Assembly: GCA_022813625.1 (NCBI GenBank)
Contig: JAKLMB010000013.1
Location: 868,001-932,000 of the forward strand
Length of the DNA stretch: 64,000 bases
From: Aaosphaeria pasadenensis
Taxonomy: Eukaryota; Ascomycota; Dothideomycetes; Pleosporales
Direction: 5' to 3'
Shown: positions 42,042 to 53,299 of the stretch, piece by piece
Layout: each line of letters starts with the position of its first letter
Numbering within the stretch: position 1 is the stretch's first letter
Made by a program: the position numbers and the translations under genes
The notes under the pieces: model-generated
The model's database searches: none
Seen by the model: the letters and a program-made list of their open reading frames with translations, nothing else
Told to the model about the DNA's origin: nothing

Positions 42042-43547
42042 TTACCCACAACCAGCAACGGTAGCAACTACCAGAATACTTGTGCGAATGAAACGCCATG
42101 ACGGTAATACTCGCTCTGCCCACGACCTAGAACTTGTGTTCGCTGGGCTCGGTGGAGCCTTGGCAACCTTTGGCGTCTCTTTATTTGAATCGAATCTATC
42201 CGTGGGTGTTGGTTTAGATATCGTCGTAGTCTGATCGCCAATTACGAGAATCGTATTGCTGGCGATTGTGGTGATGGACATTGGAGTTCCTTGTACGGTG
42301 ACTGGGCTGCCTGGTGCAAGAGTTTGTCCGTCGATCATGTACATTGTCGTGCCAGATACGACGGTAGCTGAAACGCGCATGTTCTGCGAGCCTCCAACTG
42401 GGAGAGTTGTAGTCGCTCTATCTGCAACTAAAAATTTCTGGCCTGCAGCATTGGTGCTCAGAGCAATGACTGTGCCACCGACAGTAACGGCTTGTCCATT
42501 GGCAAGCGTGGTAGATTCCATCGCATACTGATAATCGTGCACCTCCGCTGTCGCCATGATTTCACCAATGGCTAGCGTTTGCGTTGCGGGAGCTGTGATG
42601 GTAGATGAAGCTCCGTTCACGACAGCAATCGTCTCCCCTGCTTCATTGATGGAGACAATGGTGAGCCTCCCCGACCCTTGGCCAAGTGTTGCTGTGAGCC
42701 CACCCTGCTTTACTGTTTGGTCGTCGATTACAATTCCATTGGGTATTCTGCTGGCTGTTTTATCTCCAATAGGGATTGGTATGTTGAAAGTTGTTGTTGA
42801 TATGCCGACTACAATGATTGGCTGACCATTTGAATCTACTGCGACTTTCGTTGCGCTGGGACCATTCCCAAGAGTAATTGTTTGGCCTCCAGGTGTCAGG
42901 ATTTCATCCGAAATGTGAATCTTTGTTATGGGTTCCGGTGTAAGAATAACGTCTCCAAGTGTGACTGGCGGTGGAAAGATAGCTGCTGTGAATTCGGTAG
43001 GGAAGATGGTCAGGATGTCTTTGCTTCCCCAACCTCCCACGGTGCTCTCAAGATGAGGTTTTGCCCACGTGCTGCCTTCAATTTGCGAAGAACTGGGAGG
43101 CCTTATTCTGGGAAGGCCTATACTAGACGCAGTCAATTCGACATGCGCGAAATTAACGGTCGACCATTGGATGGCGGATTCGATTATGGATTGCACGTCT
43201 CCAGGCAGTCTGGATTTCACATTTGGCTTCTCTGTGGGCTCAGGCACAAACCCGGATGCGGTAATCTCTCGATGAGGTTTGAGTAGCAGAGTGGTGGTGG
43301 TTGAGGTGACCCATGGTCGTGTGGCGGGCGCCGCAGACCACATTGTCTCCTCGATGGTTGTCGTTGTGTTAAGAGTCTCTGGAAAACCGTTAATTCGATC
43401 CTCCTCGTATTTCGGCAAATCATGTTCATGGCCAGGGGGAGGTTACATCAAGTGGGGTTACTCACGCGCAATTCCGGGGAGGCGTGTATTTGCGAAAGTC
43501 GACGTTATGAATAATGTGCAAATACATGGTACCAACAATCTCCGCAT
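42042..43547 (-). CDS. Secreted, probably cell-wall-associated repeat protein
   Basis: Two exons, 43547-43466 and 43378-42042, around an 87-nt intron (GTGAGT, branch-like TTAAC, TTTTCCAG), give 472 aa. The first exon encodes a signal peptide (MRRLLVPCICTLFITSTFA) and the junction codon is CAG (GIA-Q-TLNTTTT). The body holds repeated beta-type words such as LTPGGQTITLG, GQTLAPGSPVTVQG and GQAVTVGGTVI, a pattern common in fungal extracellular and wall proteins. The C-terminus is Ser/Pro-rich and ends in a short hydrophobic tail (TSILVVATVAGCG), possibly a weak GPI signal. No catalytic motif is seen. A role at the hyphal surface is inferred from the secretion signal and composition only. Confidence 0.75.
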
Positions 43548-44925
43548 GGCGAAACAAGAACTGTGGTGATGAAGGACGCGAGAGCAGAACCAGACAGGTA
43601 AAAGTTGTCATAACCTGGCGATGCAGTTTCTCATATCTTTTCCTCTCTTAGCCAAAACCATCGGGGACAGGCCCCCCATGAATAGTACGAATTTGTAGGT
43701 CCATGCATAATTTAGCTCAGCGTAGGACGGGGTTAGTAGAATGAAACCGGTCCGATTCATTTCCTACTCGTTATCGTCGTCGATCTTCCTCTTAAAGGTT
43801 GTTTCGATCTTCAATGATCGAATCGCTCTTTTCCTTTATATCGGGGACACATCTGTGGCGTCTACTAACCCCTGATGAAATGCACTACACACATCGATAC
43901 TGGTGATGATGTTTTGGTTTGCGTATGGGTAATGTGTAGGAAAATTACGAAATTCTAGGTACATATATAGCCTAGATGAAGTTGCTGCACCACGGTTCTG
44001 CGTGCGAGTACGAGGAAGGTAGAAATGCAGGGTACAACGGTCACATCTGAGGCTGTCGCGGACTTTGCAAATCTTCGCGCAACATCCAATAATTCAACTC
44101 GCGAAAAGGGACATTATGTAGTCCCATTGAGCAAACCGATACGATATCACGCGGTAGATTTTCTGTGTTATTGAGAGAACGGATGCGTAGCACGGTTGCC
44201 AAGATGTGAAGTGCATCATCACGTGCTGTGTAACAAATGTTCTTTTTTCTCAGGTTTGAGTTGACCATGAATAGCACAGCGAGTCAACGAGCTTTCAGCA
44301 CTTTTCTACGTTTCAGTGCACTCTGACCTAGTTGAAGACAGTAAACAGTACCTCTCAACTGTTTGTAGTCGGATGACCCGTTACGTGCCTGGGTACTTAG
44401 GTACCAGGTAGGTACCTATACTTAGGTAGTGGCTATCAAACAGCCGATCTTTTGATAGAAAGACTCAATCTAGCGCATTATCTGTTCCAAAGAGAGGCAC
44501 GAGGGGCTGACATTCGTCGCATCTAGCAGTCCATAGAGTAGTCGCACTTTCGTAAGTCCGACTTAATTTTGCGCCAATATGCCACGGGTTTATGTTGGTA
44601 TGGTACGAAATTGATGCTGACAATTAATCCACGGGCGAAACATGGTCATTATCTCGACGGAACCTCCAGGGAGCCTCTTCCATTTACCGTTGTGACCTCG
44701 ATGCACGATACCTGGGGTATCGTGATGACAAACCTCGGCAGGTACCCGAACCTCCACGGAAGGATTTCTCCGGAATCCGCCTGGCGCTGCAGCCTAGACT
44801 TCCAAAGCCACAGCAATGCTTTCTCACACATAGATATAGAAAAGTACATATTGTCCGCCCGAAATTTTCGCATCTCTGTGAAACTTCACTTCATTCTCAG
44901 AAACTTACATCAGCGACAAATCAGC
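43548..44925. other. Intergenic, no gene seen
   Basis: About 1.4 kb upstream of the dehydrogenase. It contains a palindrome-rich stretch at about 44391-44431 built of GGTACCT and CTTAGGTA words. Minus-strand frame 44041-44277 is unsupported. Confidence 0.5.
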
Positions 44926-46087
44926 ATGGAGACTTTCGCCTCAATGGATGTCGATGCCTTTTCTAGGATAATGCAATTCACCCCAACTTTGCGCCGTGCA
45001 GTATACGAAGCCATTTCACCCAAAAACCCCCAGAACAGTGCAAGCGGAAAGAATGTATTGATTACTGGGGCTACACGAGGAATTGGCAAGGTAGGAGTAC
45101 CGAATGCTCAGGCAGCTTATCAGTCCCATTGATCAGATATGATAGGGCATTGCCATGACTTGGGCTCAAGCTGGCGCCAGTGGAATTGTTATCACAGGAC
45201 GGAACAAAGCTGCCCTTGATACTACTGCCGAAGAAATCAAAAAGATCTCACCCGACACAAAGGTGCTCGCTGTGACTGCAGACGCCACGTCTCCCGAAGA
45301 TGCGAAGAAGTTGTGGTCTGAAGTCAGATTCGGGATGGGCCTAATTGACGTACTCATCTGCAACGCTGGCGTTCATTTTGAGAGCGACGATGGTAGCCCA
45401 CGAGTTGGCGATATTGATCCTGAACGCTGGTTTTCTGTGCTGGTACGTGATGATCATCACCATCGAACGAGCCATGCAATCACTTATCAAGAAGTAGAGC
45501 ACCAATATTTTCGGTCCCCACCTACATACATACAACTTCCTTCAGCAATATCTTTCCGAGGGAAAGGCACCAACCGGAACTGTCGTCTTGATTAGCTCTG
45601 GTGCAGCTCTGTTCGCCCGTCCTGGCGGTTCCGCATATTCAATTAGCAAGGGTGTGAATGCTCGCCAAGCAGAGGCCTTGCATATTGGTAAGTTTCGATC
45701 TGACCTTGGTATTTGACCACAAAGCTTAATCACACCTTCAGAATACCCCGGTGTCCGTGCATTCTCAGTCCATCCGGGTATGGTGGACACCGACATGGCC
45801 ATGGCACCTGTTAGACACATGGCTATAGATCCTCGTACGTCTATGATATGTTCGGTTACCTTGCATACCTGCTAATTACTTAAGCTGAACTTGCGGGCTC
45901 CTTTACATTGTACTTGAGCACGCCAAAAGCAGACTTTTTGAGAGGTAAATATCTCAGTGTGAATTGGGATGTAACAGAGATGGAAGCTCGCGCACCAGAG
46001 ATCAAAGAGAAGGGATTATTGAAATTGACATTTCTGAATGCAAAATTAGGGCCAGGAGGGCACCCTTTTGAGACTGCTGTACTATAG
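44926..46087 (+). CDS. Short-chain dehydrogenase/reductase
   Basis: Five exons, 44926-45090, 45146-45442, 45498-45687, 45742-45834 and 45885-46087, with introns of 50-55 nt, give 315 aa. The Rossmann nucleotide site is VLITGATRGIGK (TGxxxGIG). VLICNAGV matches the NAG motif. The active site is Ser187/188 in SSGAALF and Tyr201-Ser-Ile-Ser-Lys205. Each splice join restores the family order, for example RWFSVL-STNIFGPHLHTY and ALHI-E-YPGVRAFSVHPG. It would oxidise or reduce an alcohol or ketone using NAD(P); the substrate is unknown. The 60-residue N-terminal extension before the Rossmann fold and the long C-terminus are typical of the fungal group with LAGSFTLYLSTPKADFLRGKYLS. Confidence 0.92.
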
Positions 46088-46199
46088 TAGTACCAATCTA
46101 TCCATCACCCATTTGACTCCATTATTGGTGCTTCAGAAACCCCACCTAGCACACTATCGAGACTGAAACGAATGTACATCTGGTTCAGTTTGAAAACAG

Positions 46200-47021
46200 C
46201 TACCGCATCCAAGTCAATCGTTTCCACCAAGACTTCTTCTTCTGGTTTTCCACTGCCTTCAATGCAGCAACAGAAGGGGAGCCATCTGCATCGTACGACA
46301 GCTTCGTCACAAATTGCCCATAGCAAAAGCCACTAGCAACTGAAGCTTTCCTTGTAATGCCATGAGGTTGCGAGGCAGTCTTGGTAGAGTCCGTGGCAGT
46401 CAAGGAAGAGATCTGATTGGCCTGACCATTACTCTCGCCAGGGCCTGATGGAACTCGACGCAGGTCATCTTGCTCAATAGATAACGGCTCTTCGTTGTTG
46501 ACTCGGGCTCCTCCAGGTACAGGAATCAAACCGAAATCGGAGAAATAGGAAAGCCTCATACCAAGCTGCCTAAGCAAATCCTCTTCTGCGAGACGCTGCT
46601 CATCCGTGGTTGTCGAAGTCTTGTGATGTACCTGAGTTCCGGTGGAGTTAATGCTCGTGCCTTCCGATCCAGAATCGTCCGCCTCCAGGTCCTGCGAAGG
46701 TACCGAGCCTGTAGACATCGGAGATGTCGATGTTGAGAGCGGTGGGATTGAGGATTGGGGGCGTAGAGGAGATTTCGGAGGAATGGGCGGCTTCGAGCCT
46801 TTTGGCGATTGCTTCAAGGGTCGGCCGTCGAACGGGAGGGAGCTCGAACGCGAGCTTGATGGTGACGGCTTCAATGGTCGACCGTCGAAAGGAAGGGAGC
46901 TGGAACGCGAACTCGATGGTGATTGCTTGGGAGTCTGGTCATCGAAAGTAATCGAAGCGGGCGAGATTTGTCCTTCACTGTTGAGCGTGCCTGCTACTTC
47001 ATTTTGTGGAGATTCAGGCAT
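46200..47021 (-). CDS. Hypothetical Ser/Pro-rich protein with an internal repeat
   Basis: Single frame of 273 aa, start in good context (ATCATGCC). Residues about 30-75 hold two near-identical 19-residue copies built on SPSSSRSSSLPFDGRPLK and a diverged third. The middle is low complexity. A short ordered segment LLRQLGMRLSYFSDFGLIPVPGG near residue 150 and the basic aromatic C-terminus KKKSWWKRLTWMR look conserved in style. No domain recognised; probably a disordered regulatory or scaffold protein. Confidence 0.6.
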   Translation of the reverse strand: MPESPQNEVAGTLNSEGQISPASITFDDQTPKQSPSSSRSSSLPFDGRPLKPSPSSSRSSSLPFDGRPLKQSPKGSKPPIPPKSPLRPQSSIPPLSTSTSPMSTGSVPSQDLEADDSGSEGTSINSTGTQVHHKTSTTTDEQRLAEEDLLRQLGMRLSYFSDFGLIPVPGGARVNNEEPLSIEQDDLRRVPSGPGESNGQANQISSLTATDSTKTASQPHGITRKASVASGFCYGQFVTKLSYDADGSPSVAALKAVENQKKKSWWKRLTWMR

Positions 47022-47476
47022 GATGGTGCCTTGCCCTTCCGATTGCGATGCAATGGGTTGCGCTGAATCTATACTCTAGAAGCTGAGAACTCGAAGCAAC
47101 GTTTGTTTGTGGGTTGTGGGTGATAGATTGGAGTGGTGATGGATACAATTGGGGGCTTAAAACTCATGTGCTGAGAAAGGTCTCTATCACTTACCTTCAC
47201 TGTTCACTGTTCACCATTCACCTTCACCACTCACTCACCAAAATTTTGACTGATCCGTGCTTGTTCTAAAAGTTTCACCCTGTCTGACAGAGTCTTCCGC
47301 TTCATCTGTCGCACATTTTGCACACCCTGCAATTCACGCCTTGTCTTTTATGGTCATACATGCCTATTTAGTCGCCCTACTTCTACTGTTGTATTGAATT
47401 TACTAGTCATTCGTTCTGTTGCTACCCCTATCTTCAGACAAGCAACCACCTCGGATAATAGCTTCGAGAGGAAAAA
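47022..47476. other. Shared upstream region of two divergent small genes
   Basis: About 455 bases between the Ser/Pro-rich protein (-) and the MGNILS protein (+). It contains repeated TTCACYATTCACC words at about 47198-47240. Confidence 0.45.
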
Positions 47477-48139
47477 ATGGGAAATATTCTTTCCATTGTC
47501 CTTAGTCCACGGAATGCAATCGTTGAATTCATTCTCCGTTGGGGGTATCCACATTTGCGTAATGGTGGAGTTATTGCTAGGACTCCTGATCTGATTGTAA
47601 ACAAAGCATCTGGGGATCCCTTTGTAAATCCAGTACCCAGGACACCAACCCAAATAGGGACACGGTCTAAGATTTCGAAAACAACGGATGTCCCTACGTT
47701 CGTTCTTCAAGGTTCACCTCTCATGGCATCCTATGAAGACTTCCTAGCTCGCCTAGACGAGGACGATTCGGCTGCGAGTCTGGCAGCTAGGCTGGCAGCA
47801 GCGCATGGCTCATCGGTTCGAGAGCCAGATCCGAAGAAAGTCACGCGGGGACACGTTCTGGAATCGCATGCCATGTCGGCTGTCTTGAAATTCGTGGCCC
47901 GCTTCAATGAAGAAGACACTCATATGAAGTCGACCAGTATGGGGAAGATGGCCGGAACTATGGGTGATACCGGAACAGCCTTGCATGATCTCGCTATTGT
48001 CTTAGAGGGCCTCACGCTGTCTGGTGATGAGAATACAGAACCCTGCTTCCAAGCACACTCATCGAGCTGTGTGAATGGCAATGGATGTGAAGCTACCTCG
48101 ATTCTGGCATCTACTATCTATCACTGGCTCAACGACTAA
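47477..48139 (+). CDS. Hypothetical protein with N-myristoylation-type start
   Basis: Single frame of 220 aa, start context AAAAATGGGA. The N-terminus MGNILS has Gly2 and Ser6, the core of an N-myristoylation signal, followed by a short hydrophobic helix, so membrane attachment is plausible. An Ala-rich, acidic helix (LARLDEDDSAASLAARLAAAHG) lies in the middle and a Cys-containing tail at the end. No family recognised. Confidence 0.55.
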   Translation: MGNILSIVLSPRNAIVEFILRWGYPHLRNGGVIARTPDLIVNKASGDPFVNPVPRTPTQIGTRSKISKTTDVPTFVLQGSPLMASYEDFLARLDEDDSAASLAARLAAAHGSSVREPDPKKVTRGHVLESHAMSAVLKFVARFNEEDTHMKSTSMGKMAGTMGDTGTALHDLAIVLEGLTLSGDENTEPCFQAHSSSCVNGNGCEATSILASTIYHWLND

Positions 48140-49032
48140 AAGGGCTATAAATACTTTGGAACGAAACCTCTGATACCTTATTATTGGATTTATGCTATGT
48201 TGAGACAAAATCACTAGGAGATTTCTCAGGCTTCATTTCGCAGAACATGATGCCCAATCATATGGGGTTGCGTAAAGGCATTCGTCATCTCAAATTGCAT
48301 CAGTAGAGGATGAATAAAACTACTTGTAGATGGACGCTAGAATTGAAATATTGTTACCTTTGATAGGTCTTACAATGATGACAACGTAATTACGAGCTAC
48401 ACTTTGTGCTACATGTCTTAGCAGGGTGTAGTAATAGATGAACGGTTTCGCAAAGACCCTGCAAAGAGACAGACTTAGCTAATTGTCCGACTCTGCTGTG
48501 CAATGTTGTTGTTTTCTAGTTCGATGAGCAACCACTACTAATTTGTAGATATGAATCTGTTTGTCGAATATTATGAACGCAGTAGTTGTACACTCAAGTT
48601 TATTTACCCGACACAGCTGTCAGCACTATTGATCAGATTCTGGACCTGAGTGCGGACGCGTACTGTTGATCTTGGTTTTGAAGCTGTGCACTTTGTAAAG
48701 GAATGAAGTGGTTATCCATTGAATTGAGTAATTACTCGCTTCTCGTCTCTCGCCTTCAACACATGCCGATTCACTCCATGAGGTCTTATAGAGTTTCGAG
48801 AGGTATGTAACGTCTGCCACTACTGTACTGAATCATTCTCGGCCCATCGTGAAAGTGAAGAACATAATACTGTTTTTCACATTCACCTTCACTAGGCTCA
48901 GTCATTTCAGCACCGTCGCGCTGGCAACACAGGCTGTTTACCACCTTTACCTCAACCTCGCAAACTAAGACTGCACATAAAACGAATGCTCAATGACTCA
49001 ACATCAGGAATTCGAATAAACGCACAACCTCA
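48140..49032. other. Intergenic, no gene seen
   Basis: About 890 AT-rich bases without a supported frame, tRNA or repeat. Confidence 0.5.
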
Positions 49033-49491
49033 ATGTCGGGCAAGACAGCAGTTGACATGTTATCGCCTAACTTACACAACCTGTCAACCACTCTGCTCGA
49101 AGCACACGAGAACGCGAACTCGGCCGATTGCTTCCGCGAAACCCAGGTGCTTACGCAGCCTAAAGATCGTCCCGCTAGCCTTGGTCGAGGCCATCGTCGT
49201 CGCGATCACGTCCGTCTATCGAGCGACGAGCGGAAGAAGATCATGGGTGGTACATATCTCTCCAAGCCTGTTGCCGAAACACGCGGCCCCCAGAAATATA
49301 GAGAGAGTTTGGTTGATGTAGTAGCTGCTCAGGAGAAGGGCTGGTATTACTGGCACGACTTAGAGAAGCCAGGCATCATGGCTGGGAAAGAACATGGAGT
49401 CCAGGTTCGCGATTTCGCATATCCTCCGGGCCAGGAACCAGGTACTCACGAGGAGGAGAACATTTACAATGGATCACGGACTTGTTCCTGA
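49033..49491 (+). CDS. Small hypothetical protein
   Basis: Single frame of 152 aa. The protein is charged, with an Arg/His patch (GRGHRRRDHVRLSSDERKK) and a segment WYYWHDLEKPGIMAGKEHGVQVRDFAYPPG that looks ordered. No signal peptide, membrane helix or known family. An additional 3' exon cannot be excluded. Confidence 0.45.
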   Translation: MSGKTAVDMLSPNLHNLSTTLLEAHENANSADCFRETQVLTQPKDRPASLGRGHRRRDHVRLSSDERKKIMGGTYLSKPVAETRGPQKYRESLVDVVAAQEKGWYYWHDLEKPGIMAGKEHGVQVRDFAYPPGQEPGTHEEENIYNGSRTCS

Positions 49492-50021
49492 GGTGTGTAT
49501 CTTGCGTACTCTTTACCTTCAGTATGTTGACGTGAGATATAGGTCCCAAACAACCCAACCGCCAATGAAGTGCTCGCGAAATCGCAATTGAGCATCTGAC
49601 GACCCTTATTGGGAGTATGCGATATCGAGTTTTTGGCTGAAATCAATGGATCCTCTCGTTGATCTGGACTGTGATGGCATACATGATACAACTAATGCTG
49701 GATATGGGAATTGTACGTTGGATGACTGAGTAGGCAAATGATGAATGAACGAGTCTTTCATTGAGGAATTGGCATTGTGGAGTTCATTGTCTTGACTATA
49801 GACTTGCACATGTAAGCCTTATAAAACTCCAATCCAATCTTTTGTCTGGACTTGAGTAAACTAGCCTTAAAGACTATCTGATTGATTCTAGAGCTGAACA
49901 ATGCATATAACTCCGCTCACCTCGGGCAGATATCTCCGCACTGCCAGAGAGGGAAGCAAGAATAACATGCCAGGATTACAGTACCCATTAATTACAGGTA
50001 AACTTTCCCCACGACTGACCC
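49492..50021. other. Intergenic between convergent genes
   Basis: About 530 bases holding the 3' end of the MFS transporter (-) and of the small hypothetical gene (+). Confidence 0.5.
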
Positions 50022-51993
50022 TTAACCAATGACAACCTGCTTCCTTCTCCACATAAGTAGAATAGCTAATAGTTGCGCCCCACCACAGCCACATAAGACG
50101 AACATCTGTAAGTCGTAACCTCGCGCAATGATGTGACGAACTTCATCACTGGGTATTGACCCTTGGGACCAGCCACTATGAGTAGCTACTTCTTTACTCC
50201 CTGTCAGGTTTTGTAATCGAGGCCGAGTATAACTATGAAAGACTGAGCTTGCGATCGCGAGGACTATTGACCCTCCCATGATACGTGTTTGACCTACCGC
50301 ACCAAGTCCCACAGCTAACACTCATTAGTCAATTACGCAGTTCAAAGTGAACAGAGACCTACCTCGGTGTTTTCTCTCCACTAGAAATGGTATCACGAGT
50401 GCAGGAAGTGAAATGGTAATGCCGCAGCCAAACCCAGCGATGATCTGAAATCCATAACTGCGGGCGGGTACCGCAATAGCATTGGGCAGTGTTGCTAACA
50501 GGGCAAATCCTAGAATTTGTAGACTAGCAGAAACCGTGAGGATGAATATCGGTGGAATCTTGTATTTTCCTGTAGCTGCCGATGACCAAGCAGCTCCGAG
50601 GGGTGCAGCGAAGGTAAAAGGCATAGTTCGGATGCCGGCTTGAAGTGCGGAAGTGGCATGTACAATTTGAAATCTTTGAGGGAGGGTGAAAACGCCGACA
50701 AACCAACTCCCCCCCAGAAAAAGAGAATCTCTATTTTGTCTTTCAGTATTACATTATTGAAGCAATGGAAGATGATACTAACAGCAAAAGACCGAGAACA
50801 ACTCTATTGGCGAGAAATACCCAGGGCAAGACTGGCTCTCGCATATCATTGGCCAAGGTGACTTTGCGCTCCCAATATACCAATGCGAACCAAAGAAGTA
50901 TAGACGAAGTCAAAAGCGTAAGGACATAAGCTGATTGCCACGGAAACGCAGCGTTGGCCTCATGAAATCCAGCAGTCAGAGCTAGGGTTGCCAGAAGTAA
51001 TAGAATTCCGCCCAAGAAGTCCATCCGGTCCCGAACTTCTTTACCAAGAAATTTGCGGGCGGGAGAAACTGGCCTCTCCATCGGTGCTCCATGAAAACCA
51101 GGTGGGATGGCAAAGACCGTGAAAGCGAGGGCCGGTGCCGCGCATGGGATGCTAGATTCTACTTTCAGTATTTCCAATATCAAATGTCTCTACGGGTCTC
51201 TGTTTGGGACATACTTGAGCAGGAAAACCCATCTCCAGGTAGTATGTTCACTAATTGCCCCTCCCATAATAGGTCCAGCGAGTAAGGAGATTGCATAAAC
51301 AATGGCAATATTCGTCCCGTATTTGGGCCATTTTTCTGGTGGACCCAAATCAGTGATCATCGTGATTCCGACGGCAAAGCAACCGCCACCGCCAATTCCT
51401 TGTATTGCTCGAAAGACAATCCTGATCAGAATAAGTGAATATGTTCAAAATGAGAACAAGGATAATCATACAGTTGGACTATAGTCTGAGCGGCTCCACA
51501 TGCTGCCGAGCCGATGATGAAAATGATGATCGCTGTTGCGAGAAGCAACTTGCGACCTAGAATATCGCTCAATTTTGCAAATATTACTACGACACCTAAT
51601 GACGATTAGAACGAAACTTTGCATAAGAGGAGATATCGTTCTCACCAACGTACCCGAGCAGATAGCTCGAGATAAGCCATCCCGACTTATCAAATCCACC
51701 GATATCTTCAGTAATGGCAACCACAGAAGTCGTGACGATCGGTATTTCTAGGTTCGTCAAAAATAAGGCTATTGAAACTCTTCAAGGATGTTTAGTGTGG
51801 TATTATCGTAACAAGAGTCATTTTTGCCTCACGCAATCGTGATTAACCAAAATCGTATCCCCTGCGGATAGTGTGAGTTCTCCACCATTTCCTCTGGGCT
51901 TTCTGTCTTTTCGGGTTGCTCATGCAACTCATTTTGCTGACTTGTTCTGACTCGCTGCTCTCGATGTATGCAATCAATATCGGTCTCGTCCAT
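50022..51993 (-). CDS. MFS transporter, DHA2-like (14 helices)
   Basis: Seven exons on the minus strand, 51993-51833, 51779-51646, 51595-51472, 51421-51215, 51151-50783, 50730-50363 and 50314-50022, with introns of 48-63 nt, give 551 aa; all phases agree. Family motifs: AKLSDILGRKLLL (motif A), FRAIQGIGGGG (motif B type) and AGPIMGGAI (motif C, the antiporter motif). The order of hydrophobic segments fits the 14-helix drug:H+ antiporter group that exports toxic compounds and secondary metabolites from the plasma membrane. The donor of intron 2 is GTGAGA and that of intron 3 is GTATGA; other choices break the frame. It is divergently placed to the P450 gene, which suggests a shared inducer and possibly a shared substrate. 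The first 40 residues are an acidic, Gln-rich cytosolic tail. Confidence 0.9.
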
Positions 51994-53299
51994 GTTTTTA
52001 AAATTTTGTTTTTCTAAGAAAAGAGGTCTGGAGAGATTAGAGCTTCCTAAATCTAGGATTATCTAGCAGAATTGGAGATCATATGCGCGCAAGCACACTA
52101 TCGTTTCCACTAATTACTATCCTATTCAACGTCATTCTGTCATTCGGCTGTTGTTTGGGTATGGTTAGGGGTCTTTTTAAAACTGTCGTAGTCCTTCACT
52201 CGCACGTGTGAGGCACAATCAACGGTCCTTCAAACACAGAAGTCTCATCATTTACCCTTATAGCTCTGCAATTGCTACACTGTGCCAAGAAGTTATATCA
52301 TAATTACAAAGAAAATCATTTATCTACCAAGAAGGGTCGAAAGCTGAACCCTATAATCGAGCTCATTCTTTGCACATTATCATAGCCTATCGCCAGATGA
52401 AATGTTTTTATCTGCATATATACACTGAGTCTGCTTAATCAATACCATATTACAATTAAACCTGCCGAACGAAATACCGTTCATAGAAGGGGCAAGAATT
52501 GCTGCCAAGTTCGCACCATTCTGCACATGTACGGCGTTTCCCTGAAATAAAAGGCTCCAAGCAACGTTAACAGTATTAAAATATCATATTCCATGTCACT
52601 CTCTGCAGTCAGACTGAGACACTCAAGTGGGTGAGAATTACACGTCACTCCTTTATTGAACAGCCTTATCGACATCTGACTTCTTTTCTGATTTTCTACG
52701 TGGTGGCATTTAAGCAAAAGCACAAAAAGCACACAGAGTTTGCTTAGCATAGCAATATTAGAGGGTCATGTTTGGAAATTTAGGTAAGAATTGAAAGTAA
52801 AGAATTATAAGATCGAACCCCTGGCCAGCAAATGCGCGCATGTAGGCGCGCGGCGCGGTACAGCGCCAACTTAAGGCCAAGCTCAATGTCAACCTCATCA
52901 GACGCTCGCCTGGATAATATCCCTCGTGGATACTGGTGTATGCATATTGACGTCAAAAATAGCTACGCCACATGCATGTAAGCGCAGGTAATGGGCCATC
53001 GTCTTGATAATCAACCGCGCCGCAATAGCCGCCAGTGTGCTCCTACCCTAGTAAACATTGAATACCATGGTATTATCCTTCGAGGACCATGGGGCACGGG
53101 GAAAGTAGATTCAAATAGTTGTTGGGTTGGAGGCGCAGGTTCTGCGTACTAGGGTGCGGTTTCTCAATTTGGGCACTGCTGCCTTGGTCTCAGTACTTCT
53201 GGTTTCTGTGAGATTGTATTGCTTGTACTCCCCTTTCCCCTTTTTATCCTCTTCGTGATACATCTAAATCGAGAACTTGTGCATCAAGAGAGCAAAAAG
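51994..53299. promoter_or_regulatory. Divergent promoter region of MFS transporter and P450
   Basis: About 1.3 kb between two start codons pointing away from each other. AT-rich in the middle, GC-richer with a GCGCGCGGCGCGG-like stretch at about 52845-52858. The minus-strand frame 52481-52750 has no coding character. No binding site can be named with confidence. Confidence 0.5.

Noticed and set aside
44041..44277. Minus-strand frame of 78 codons upstream of the dehydrogenase
   Set aside because: No family resemblance, poor start context and no splice continuation.
52481..52750. Minus-strand frame of 89 codons in the MFS/P450 promoter region
   Set aside because: AT-rich, no domain, no splice partner; best read as chance.
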